This document shows positions 8,097 through 14,858 of a stretch of DNA of 14,858 bases, in pieces. A model generated the notes under the pieces. That model searched no databases, was not told where the DNA came from, and was given only the letters and a program-made list of their open reading frames with translations. Position 1 is the stretch's first letter, and every line of letters begins with the position of its first letter. The translations under genes were made by a program, and so were the position numbers. This stretch comes from Actinomortierella ambigua (taxonomy: Eukaryota > Mortierellomycota > Mortierellomycetes > Mortierellales > Mortierellaceae): NCBI GenBank assembly GCA_016098155.1, contig JAAAJB010000594.1, forward strand, positions 6,408-21,265, given 5' to 3'.

Positions 8097-10275
8097 CTAA
8101 TTTCCGTCGGCACGGCGTACAAAAGACTTGCAGCCACCGGGGCGATTGTTGATGTCTTGTGGAATCCACCTAAACGTTGACAGATTATTTTTGGATTCCT
8201 TTAGCTATCCTCTCTTGTTTCTGAATATTTTTTTTTTGGGTGGGGGAAAATCCTTCTAATTCACGCCAGAATTTAAAAAAAACTTACCCGTGATCAACAC
8301 CGTCAAAGTACGACCACAAGGCATTAGCCTCTGTTTTAAAGTTCCAGTAGAACCAGCCGATGCCTCGCTCAAAGGCATCCATCTGAGCCTGGGTAAAGTC
8401 GGAGAGGAACTTGCGATACTCTGGTGTGAACGAGTTGGCGTCGTTCTGCTTGGCACATGAACAATAATCGGACTGAGGACCACCATTCTTCTGCGGTTGG
8501 CAGGCTGCGTCCCTGGGCACGGCCCGGACTTCTCGCTTTTGCTTCTTGTTAATACTGATCACGCCTGCCTTGTCGTCAGCGGTTAATTGTAAAGGTGGTA
8601 GAGAGGGTGACTGTTGCTGCTCTCGACCTTGCTGGAGCCGGCCCTGCGGGACTGGCTGCGGCTGTACTTCTTTTTTCTTTTGGTGGGCCTCATCGGCGGC
8701 GGCGGCGCCGCCGCCAACGACTGTCTCATCAACATCTTCCGCGTCATCTTCGTTCGCATAGGTACCCTCCCAGCGAGTGCCTGAGCCAATACCATTGAGC
8801 CACTTTGCACAGTCGTTTGTCGCCGATGAGAACTCGCCCACCAATGTCGGACCAAAGGCTTCGTTGGATCGCCTCATATGCTGACCCCAGGCGTAGCAAG
8901 GAAACCTGACCTGCTCTGCACGCGGCAACCGGATCAGATGGTAATCGAAAATAAGGTACTGGTGGACGTCTAATTCATAGCCATGTACACGCATACACGC
9001 GCACACGCACACACGCACACACATACAAGTGGAACAGAAGAATAGGTGGCAGGGTGGTGTTAGGGCGATTACAATAAGAAACAAGTATGTGAGTGGGATC
9101 GAGATATCAATATATAGCTTACCGAGGGCCAGGCGATCCGCACCGGGCATAAAACCCTCCCACTCTGAGAGGCCCAGGAAACCATCATGGATGACAGCCC
9201 ATGGACCGTGTCCGGCCCCGCCAGTCACGTTGCGGAGCGCGGCAAAGGCCTGTTTATACCATTGATCGACGTCGTTGCGCTCGAGCATAAAGATGGCGGG
9301 CTCATTCAAGATGCCAAACATGGGCACGACATGTTCAAAGCCCGGGCCATTCACCAGTCTGACCAACTGTGTCATGTACTCAATCGTCCGTTGGCCGTTT
9401 TTGGTGCCCAAGAGTGTGCCATCGACCCAATGGATCTTGCCCGCATGGCCCGAGTGGTTCCACCCGTTCTGAGACCCGGGCGCGGCGTGGATCTCGACCA
9501 TGACACGCAACCCATACTTGGCCGCCCATTTCAACCCTTGCAACAGGTAGTCGAGCGACAGATCGGGCACATACGGCTCATCCTCAGCCAGGTTGCCCAA
9601 CGCCCAAAAGCCGATGGGGATCCGCACGTGGTTCAGACCCAGGTCTCGGATCCGCTTGAACGTGTCCTCGGTGACCCAGGTCGAGTAGTGGCGGCGGAGC
9701 AGGTCCTGGGCCTTGTCGCGGCCGAGTAGCTTGGTCAGCGTGTACTCGTCCTCGACACCTTGGTCGACATAGGGTTCAAAGAGCGAAGGTGTGATAAAGG
9801 GCTCGAGCACGAGCCAGCCGCCGAGGTTGACACCTCGGATGGGTTGCTGGCCATAGAGGAACGGTTCTGAAAGAGGAGGTGTGTGGGCGTTGCAGCGGAC
9901 ATTCGCATCAAACTCGAGTGCCGTTGGCTTGGTGGGGTCCTTTGAGAATTTGGGGGGAGGTTCGTTTTGGGCCGGGCTGGTCGTCGGATTGGTCGACGGG
10001 GTCGTGGTGGGTTTGTTACTGTTGTTGCTGCTGCCAAGCGTTTGCGTGTTTTTGTTCCATGGTTTGGCGACTAGAAGACCAGTCAAGGCCGCGGCAGCAC
10101 AAATTGTCAGTAGGATCGAGCCCGTTAGGACGGCTCGCTTGTGGCGTCTGAAGAAACTGCCCTGCGATGGAGAGGATGGCGACGACGACGAGGCGAACAG
10201 GCCCGTAGCACGGCCTCCACCAGTATAATCAGAGTGGTACTTTTCCCGTGTTGGGTCGTATGTGGTCGCGTCCAT
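8097..10275 (-). CDS. Membrane-anchored GH5 exo-1,3-beta-glucanase (3 exons)
   Basis: The minus-strand join is 10275-9123, 8969-8288 and 8169-8097, giving 635 residues. Residues 1-47 are cytosolic and basic at the end (FFRRHKR). One TM follows at 48-70, then a Ser/Thr/Asn/Pro stalk (74-120), so it should be a type II protein with an outward catalytic domain. The GH5 exoglucanase core runs from 127: RGVNLGGWLVLEPF, HVRIPIGFW, EIHAAPGSQNGW, FGILNEPAI with acid/base Glu325, DVHQY at 385-389, GEF with nucleophile Glu430, and GWFYWNFKTE near the C-terminus. It likely trims wall beta-1,3-glucan. Intron 1 (8970-9122) is phase 1 and its removal restores DVHQY. Intron 2 (8170-8287, GTAAGT...TTTAG) joins DGVDHG to WIPQDINNRP and a new stop, a typical family end; the frame's own TAA at 8284-8286 is intronic. 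Residues 457-540 are an extra low-complexity insertion. An in-frame upstream ATG at 10440 would add 55 residues. Confidence 0.92.
8170..8287 (-). other. Glucanase intron 2, contains a false stop
   Basis: Donor GTAAGT at 8287-8282 overlaps the TAA that would otherwise end the frame; acceptor TTTAG ends at 8170. Splicing adds Trp-Ile-Pro-Gln and 19 more residues ending TAG at 8097-8099. The added residues fit the usual GH5 exoglucanase C-terminus, so this exon is preferred over the simple open-frame end. Confidence 0.87.
8970..9122 (-). other. Glucanase intron 1, in-frame and stop-free
   Basis: At 153 bases (51 codons) it has no stop in the gene's frame, so the open frame reads straight through. 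The donor is GTAAGC and the acceptor AATTAG. The retained reading would be a Cys-rich hydrophobic stretch between ALG and DVHQY, absent from GH5 enzymes. It carries a GU-rich tract on the sense strand. Confidence 0.87.
8986..9028 (-). repeat. GT-rich tract in glucanase intron 1
   Basis: A CA/CG-rich run on the + strand, read as TG repeats with CG interruptions on the gene's sense strand. It ends about 16 bases before the acceptor at 8970-8971. Confidence 0.9.
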
Positions 10276-10523
10276 TTTGCTAGCTTTCTTTTTTTTTATT
10301 TCTGGGAAGGTGCTAAGGTTTTCATGAGACGGGAAGGTTGTCGAGATGAAGGGGCTAAACAAGGTGACAACAATGACGCGAGCTAATAAAAGGGTCAAAG
10401 GTAGAATTAGGTCTAGGTGGAATGTGGAATAACAAGTCATGTTTGCCCGTATTTGCTGTTTCTGCCTAACGGTCGCTGAAATTGATATGGGGAGGAGGTG
10501 TGTCAGGGTTAACAAGCTTTAGA

Positions 10524-10543
10524 GGGGGGGTGGGGGAAGGGGG
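10524..10543 (+). other. G-run cluster (G-quadruplex-type motif)
   Basis: Runs of seven, five and five G with spacers of one and two bases, about 250 bases upstream of the glucanase ATG on its template strand. This fits the G3+ loop pattern if the seven-G run is split. Folding is not shown. Confidence 0.45.
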
Positions 10544-10641
10544 TGAGTGAGTGAGTGGTTGGGTGGGTAAAGATCTATGCTCGTATTGTTGCGTTCCAGA
10601 CTGGAGGCACTCTCCCTGCATGGCAACGGTCTGTGGCAAGT

Positions 10642-10672
10642 GGGGAGAAGTGGGGAGAAGGGAAGGGAGGGG
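10642..10672 (+). other. G-run cluster (G-quadruplex-type motif)
   Basis: Five G runs (4, 4, 3, 3, 4) with loops of six, four, two and one bases, meeting the usual four-run rule. The first half is a direct repeat of TGGGGAGAAG. It lies in the divergent promoter, about 370 bases upstream of the glucanase ATG. Confidence 0.5.
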
Positions 10673-10766
10673 AGGAGGAGAGGGTGCTGTTTGGTCATTG
10701 GTTCCCCTTTTTTGGTCATGACATGACATCTTGGCTCAGTTGGTCACGAGGAGCCACCTAATGTTA

Positions 10767-10838
10767 CCCAGCTGCGCGGCACCTTGACCTGCTTCCCCTC
10801 CCCCCTCCTCTGTTGAGGGGGAATATGGTGCTGCTGGG
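10767..10838. repeat. Nested stem-loop in the divergent promoter
   Basis: CCCAGC (10767-10772) pairs with GCTGGG (10833-10838), GCACC (10779-10783) with GGTGC (10827-10831), and inside them CCCCCTC (10801-10807) pairs perfectly with GAGGGGG (10815-10821) around a seven-base loop. Function unknown; could be a regulatory fold or chance in C/G-rich sequence. Confidence 0.4.
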
Positions 10839-12118
10839 CAATGTCTCACCCCCACACTCTCTTCCTTTTTGGCGTCATCAGCAAAGCCAAGAATGATAAT
10901 GATAACGGTGAAAGAGTCCATCAGGGCCCATCAGTGCACCGATATTCACACTGTACCAGACCATTTCAGGTGGAAATGGCAGCAGCAGCAGGAGGAGGAG
11001 GAGGATGAGCACACACTGACTGCCCCAGCTCCACTCAAACCCATGTCAGCCGCCAAGCACACACAGCGGGAGTGGAGAGACGTAGAATGCTCTCTCTCCA
11101 TGGGGTGTCGACAGCGTGACTTGCTCTTTTTTTAACCACCTCACCTCTCTCTTTATCCTTTGCTGCATTCCAACTCGTTTTTTCCTTTCCTCAACGCTCT
11201 CTCTTTTTTTTTTCTTTTGTTCCCTTTCCCTTATTGTTCAGTCCCGTCCTTTCGTCTTTGTCCCTTCTTCGCTGTATTTTTGTGCAGGTAAACTAGCAAG
11301 TGCCCTCCAATCCCTCTTTCCCACCTTGTCCTCTTGTCCTCCTCTCTTCCTCTCCCCGCAGTCGAGCATGGGACAATAGACCACATGCCCTAATGTAAAG
11401 AAGGAGGAGAATGGGTCCTTCAGCCTACAGGAATGACCACTTGCTGGACCGGGTACAAAGTCAGTCGGTCAGGCATGCAGCAGTGAGTCAGTCGGGAGCT
11501 TTTTTTTTCTGCTGCCTCCTTGAAAATGAGCAGCATTCTGTGTCACTGACGTGCTGATGGCATGTCGTGCTACACGTACGGACATCAACGAAGAGACGAA
11601 AAAAAAGGGGGAAAAGTGGACAGAGAGACAGAGAGACAGCAAGCAGGCGTATGTGCGTAATGCATGGGAGCAAAAAAGGGACCTGCCCCTCCCTGTCTCT
11701 CTCTCTCTCTTACTTCGTGTTTCCCCACCCCCCCCCCTCCTTCTCTCCTTCGCTTCCTTCCCAAGGGGTGCTTCAGCGTTGTTGCTACGAAACAGGACCA
11801 TACGTAGACAGCATTGCGTGCACCCTGCTGCTGCAATTACGTCGCTCTCTCTCACACACTTTATTGTTTTTATCGTCATCTTGGCACACCCAGAATTGCT
11901 TTCTTGAAACTAATTCACATTGCTTCCTTTCTTCTCTTATTGCTCTCCTCTACTCATCCTTGTCGTGTTCTTGTGTGAAAAAAAGAAAGAACTTTACGCC
12001 CTCGAACCTCGCTAGATTACCTTCAAACTCCACCCTCCTCCAGTAACTCCGACAACACCCTTCTCTTGTTTCCCACAACTTCAAACTCGACCTTTTCGAT
12101 CACTTCAACTTTGCAACA

Positions 12119-13686
12119 ATGATGCTTCCCAAGCTCTCGCTCGTCGCTGCTGCCGTCCTGGCCACGACCGCTGTCGCCTTCCCATCGTTTGAGCGTGAGC
12201 AGCGTCTTGCTCCCGTCGTCACCTCGTTGGATGCTGAGGCTATCCCTGATTCGTACATTGTCGTCTTCAAGGACGGTGTGCAGGCCAGCGAGCACTCAGC
12301 CTGGGTGTCTGACCTCCACAAGCGTGACCTGAACACCAGCGGCATGTGGGATGATTTTGTGTCGGGTGTCAACCACGTCTTTGACATGGGCACGTTCCAG
12401 GGCCTGTCGGGCCGCTTCCGTCCCGATGTTCTGGAGGAGATCCGCAAGAACCCCAACGTAAGTTACATGCTACACTTTGACACAGCATCATTCCCTTTTG
12501 TGTATGCGTGCGTGTACGTATGCCATTCCACACCCCGCTCCTTGCTATTGTCTGTCTCCAGGAACCCAAATATGTCATGCCCACAAAATGACCGGTTTTT
12601 TTAATTTGGGGAAGAGATAATTGGGTTTTACACATCACTTGATCCAATTGTCATCCTTGGCATCACATGACCACTGTAACAATACTCACCACCCTCGTAC
12701 GTTACCATCTTTAGGTCGACTATATCGAGCGCAACCAGGTTGTCTACTCCTCTGCCATGACCACCCAGAGTCGGGCTCCTTGGGGTCTTGCTCGCATCTC
12801 GCATCGCAAGGGACTCGGCCTTAGCACCTTTAACAAGTACATCTACGATACTGATGGAGGCGATGGTGTCACTGTCTATGTCATTGACACCGGCGTCAAC
12901 ATCAAACACGAGGAGTTTGGTGGCCGTGCCAAGTGGGGAAAGACCGTTCCCCGCAACGATCCCGACCAGGATGACAACGGTCATGGTACCCACTGTGCTG
13001 GTACTATTGCCTCTGATGCATATGGTGTTTCGAAGAAGGCAAACATTGTTGCCGTCAAGGTCCTTCGCTCCAACGGCTCGGGTACCATGGAGGACGTCAT
13101 CAGCGGCGTCGACTATGCCCTGAAGCAGCACCAATCTGAGGCCAAGGCTCAAGGCGCCAACTACAAGGGCTCTGTTGCCAACATGTCGCTCGGTGGAGGC
13201 AAGTCCCGTGCTCTCGACACTGCTGTTAACAGGGCCGTCAAGTCCGGTCTTCACTTTGCTGTTGCTGCTGGCAATGACAACCGCGATGCCTGCGACTACT
13301 CGCCTGCTGGAGCTTCCGAGCCCATCTCTGTCGGAGCCTCCAACTTTAATGACGAGCGCGCGTACTTCTCGAACAAGGGCAAGTGTGTTGATGTCTTTGC
13401 TCCTGGCCAGGATATCAAGTCGACCTGGATTGGTAGCAACTCTGCCTCCCGCAGCATTTCAGGAACATCCATGGCTTCGCCCCACGTTGCTGGCCTGATC
13501 GCCTACTTCCTGTCGCTCCTGCCCAAGTCTGATTCGGGCTTCCACTCGGGAGCCTTGACCCCTGCAGAGATGAAGAAGTTCATCGTAAAGCGTGGTACCA
13601 AGGATGCCCTGAAAGATGTTCCTAATGACACCCCCAACGTGCTCGTCTTTAACAGCCTGGAGGACGATCTCGTCTATGCTTGGTAA
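12119..13686 (+). CDS. Secreted subtilisin / proteinase K-like serine protease, S8 (2 exons)
   Basis: The join is 12119-12457 and 12715-13686, giving 436 residues. Residues 1 to about 20 form a classic signal peptide (MMLPK then an Ala/Val/Leu core). An inhibitor I9 propeptide follows (about 44-122), from IPDSYIVVFKDGV to NPNVDYIERNQVV; it chaperones folding and is cleaved off. The mature S8 domain starts near 133 (APWGLARIS). The catalytic triad is complete: Asp171 in VYVIDTGVN, His203 in NGHGTHCAGT and Ser365 in GTSMASPHVAG; Asn300 in AAGNDN is the oxyanion-hole residue. Cys207 after HGTH is the free-Cys position of proteinase K-type enzymes; Cys306 and Cys337 are likely disulfide partners. 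Putative N-glycosylation sites include NTSG. The C-terminus ends soon after the domain, so there is no cell-wall or membrane anchor. Codon use favours C-ending codons more than in neighbouring genes, suggesting high expression. It has its own long pyrimidine-rich leader. Very secure family call; substrate unknown. Confidence 0.96.
12458..12714 (+). other. Protease intron, longest in the window, with an internal acceptor-like site
   Basis: The donor is GTAAGT and the acceptor TTTAG, phase 0, joining NPN to VDYIERNQ of the propeptide. It is 257 bases; other introns here are 107-153. A strong acceptor-like site GTCTCCAG ends at 12561. Using it would give a 104-base intron but leads after nine codons to TGA. 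A GU-rich tract lies at 12499-12522. Confidence 0.85.
12499..12522 (+). repeat. GT/GC-rich tract in the protease intron
   Basis: An alternating purine-pyrimidine tract including GTGTATGCGTG, an 11-base string that also occurs on the sense strand of glucanase intron 1. Confidence 0.75.
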
Positions 13687-13911
13687 ATCGAGACGGGAAC
13701 AAAGCCGACAAGGACAGCATCAAACCGGTTCGAGCTTTCAGCCATGACTTTTGAGTGAGCGTTCCGTCATGTCCCCTATTCTCCTTCCCCAGTCCTGTGC
13801 CCAACTTGTACTTTTGTTTTGGTTTTTGTAACGGAAAGGAAAAGATCATAGAAATCTGGGCAGGACTCCTCCTTCCTTCTTGTGTTGTGTATTGTACTTT
13901 TTTTTCGCGCT

Positions 13912-13948
13912 CTCTCTCTCTCTCTCTCCCTCTCTCTCTCTCTCTCTA
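13912..13948 (+). repeat. CT microsatellite in the protease 3' UTR
   Basis: About 18 CT units with one CCC interruption, between the protease stop and its candidate polyadenylation signal, hence probably transcribed. Confidence 0.9.
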
Positions 13949-13980
13949 CTTTGCAATGACCCCTTACCTTTGCTGCCTGT

Positions 13981-13986
13981 AATAAA
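13981..13986 (+). terminator. Candidate polyadenylation signal of the protease gene
   Basis: A perfect AATAAA lies 295 bases after the stop at 13684-13686, directly downstream of the CT microsatellite. Use is inferred. Confidence 0.5.
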
Positions 13987-14037
13987 CAAACCCTATCTAA
14001 AACCAGCTGAAGCCTACGCGTTCTGTGCCAAACTCTC

Positions 14038-14079
14038 GGTACAAAAAAAAACTTCACTATGAGGTTTTTTTTTGTGACC
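14038..14079. repeat. A/T-tract hairpin with a three-base loop
   Basis: ACAAAAAAAAACTTCA (14041-14056) pairs with 14060-14075 across the loop CTA: sixteen pairs, one of them G-T. Three more pairs (GGT 14038-14040 with ACC 14077-14079) extend it past a one-base bulge at 14076. Confidence 0.8.
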
Positions 14080-14257
14080 CGACAGGTGGACGTGGTGCAG
14101 CGTGGATGTTCTGGCTTCTAAGGCTATCTGGCTTGATCGGCAGCCGCGGGCAGTCATCGTGGCTGACTTGCCGAGGCATGGCACCGAGCGGTCCTGAAAT
14201 CGTCTTACTGCGGTGCTTCGCAACATCAAGGAGATGAGCACTCTTTTTCTCTTCCCC

Positions 14258-14412
14258 TCTTTCGAACCTGCGCTCCCAGGAGTAGCATTCTTACACCAGG
14301 GGTGTTGAGAAATGCGTAATCTGGTACTACCTATATGAGGGTGCCAGATTCCGGATTTCCCGACACCCCCGGTGTAAGAATCATGCTACTCTTGGAGCGC
14401 AGGTTCGAAAGA
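14258..14412. repeat. Long imperfect palindrome (foldback element, MITE-like or hairpin RNA)
   Basis: The arms run from 14258 and 14412 almost to a centre at 14334. Counting by hand I get about 66 pairs (4 of them G-T) with five single mismatches, one 1-base bulge (14277) and one 3-base bulge (14381-14383) before the last few central bases. The outer 17 pairs (14258-14274 with 14396-14412) are perfect and contain TTCGAACC. Each arm also has a local ACACC...GGTGT self-complement. There is no coding frame of note and no obvious target-site duplication. It could be a MITE, the joined inverted ends of a deleted transposon, or a hairpin RNA source. Confidence 0.75.
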
Positions 14413-14782
14413 CGAAGGAAAGAGGAAGGGGGGCCAGAAGGGAAGAAAAAAAAAACTTGGAAAGCCATCCAAGGCGTGAATAGAAACAAAGCGGTCCAGG
14501 AACAAGTGTTTAACGCGGCGACCGGATTGACGAGCAACCTTTTTTTCGTCCAAAAAGCGCTGTTGCTCGAGATGACGATAGACGACACCAGGGTCAGCAA
14601 AAGAAACATAGGGGACAGGCGCAACACAGGCGGCAGCACTTATTTTAGTGTTTGCCTCGACACGCGTTTTGGTTTTGCTTGGCTTGAATGTTTTCGCGAC
14701 TGGATTTAATTTAAAGTCACAGGGGAGGTGAATGACCCATAAAGTGGCGAGAAAGGACAATCAATTCCTCTCTTCTTCTTCA

Positions 14783-14840
14783 CATTCCACACTCCACACT
14801 TTGCATTCCACCCTCCACACACAGCACAACTCAGGTAGGT
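14783..14840 (+). promoter_or_regulatory. Possible 5' leader of a downstream gene cut by the window
   Basis: Two 17-base near-copies (14783-14799 and 14804-14820, CATTCCAC then A or C then CTCCACAC) lie in a C/T/A-rich, G-poor stretch like the leaders of the other genes. CAG followed by GTAGGT at 14832-14840 resembles a splice donor, so a 5' UTR intron may begin at 14835. The sequence ends before any coding exon. Confidence 0.3.
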
Positions 14841-14858
14841 CCTTATAAGAGGGCGGAC

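Larger units (their letters stand above)
10276..12118. other. Divergent promoter region, glucanase / protease
   Basis: About 1.8 kb separates the two divergent start codons. No frame on either strand looks like protein. Seen directly: an ATTGG (CCAAT on the glucanase strand) at 10697-10701; G-run clusters at 10524-10543 and 10642-10672; a GTGA tandem near 10543-10556; a nested stem-loop at 10767-10838; CT repeats near 11697-11710; and T/C-rich sequence from about 11100. The last 120 bases before ATG 12119 are a pyrimidine-rich leader with TTCAAACTC at about 12022-12030 and again about 12080-12088. The protease transcript probably starts in the pyrimidine-rich part. Confidence 0.5.
13687..14858. 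other. Gene-free 3' region with microsatellite and hairpins
   Basis: No convincing gene follows the protease stop. Contents: a CT microsatellite at about 13912-13948, AATAAA at 13981-13986, a small hairpin at 14038-14079, a more GC-rich patch at 14086-14225 that is open for about 55 codons on the minus strand but matches no family I recognise, a long foldback at 14258-14412, an unremarkable stretch at 14430-14750, and a leader-like CA/CT-rich end. Confidence 0.55.

Noticed and set aside
8985..9028. CA/TG repeats as a CRISPR-like or tandem array
   Set aside because: Simple dinucleotide repeats without spacers, in a eukaryotic intron.
9187..9729. 180-codon open frame on the + strand inside the glucanase gene
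   Set aside because: It is antisense to the conserved GH5 core; its length follows from the GC-rich codon use of the real gene and its residues match no family I know.
12628..13254. 208-codon minus-strand frame over the protease
   Set aside because: Antisense to the propeptide end, catalytic Asp/His and following core of the protease; a codon-bias artefact.
14400..14412. B-box-like GGTTCGAA as evidence of a tRNA or tRNA-derived SINE
   Set aside because: No cloverleaf, A box or acceptor stem can be built around it; it exists as part of the palindrome arm.
14331..14709. Overlapping open frames on both strands after the foldback
   Set aside because: Both run through the palindrome arm and an A-rich tract, lack any recognisable motif and have no splice partners; not supported as genes.

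Overview
The window looks like nuclear DNA from a filamentous fungus, most plausibly an early-diverging one (Mucoromycota or Mortierellomycota type). The genes carry short GT-AG introns (about 107-257 bases) with CTAAC/CTAAT-like branch sites. CT and GT microsatellites are common in introns and flanks, and 5' leaders are pyrimidine-rich. The proteins are fungal families: a tetraspanin, a GH5 exo-beta-1,3-glucanase and a proteinase K-like protease. The phylum is an inference from protein flavour and intron style, not a proof.

Layout. 1-645 (+): the 3' part of the proteasome lid subunit gene RPN8, whose 5' exons lie outside the window. 872-1959 (+): a two-exon gene for a WKF-domain (C7orf50-like) protein. 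2321-3479 (+): a three-exon gene for the exosome ring subunit Mtr3 (EXOSC6). 3480-4954: a 1.5 kb gene-free stretch with a 61-base inverted repeat built on CCAAT and ACGCG. 4955-7894 (+): a five-exon gene for a tetraspanin with a roughly 600-residue disordered N-terminal extension. 10275-8097 (-): a three-exon gene for a membrane-anchored GH5 exo-1,3-beta-glucanase, convergent with the tetraspanin. 10276-12118: a 1.8 kb divergent promoter region with G-runs. 12119-13686 (+): a two-exon gene for a secreted subtilisin/proteinase K-like protease. 13687-14858: no convincing gene, but two strong hairpins, one a near-complete 155-base foldback, and at the far edge a possible 5' leader of another + strand gene.

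The first three genes are RNA/protein turnover or nucleolar-type housekeeping genes. The last three encode surface or secreted products (membrane organiser, wall glucan hydrolase, protease). They are separate transcription units; nothing indicates an operon or a biosynthetic cluster. Exon joins were made by hand; every total coding length is a multiple of three and each join falls in recognisable protein sequence where the family is known.

Most interesting observations: the foldback element at 14258-14412; GU-rich tracts on the sense strand inside three introns of three unrelated genes; intron retention that would detach the tetraspanin's disordered domain from its membrane part; an 80-residue low-complexity insertion in the glucanase catalytic domain; and a glucanase open frame whose apparent stop lies inside an intron. 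I did not find a clearly new multi-gene system.
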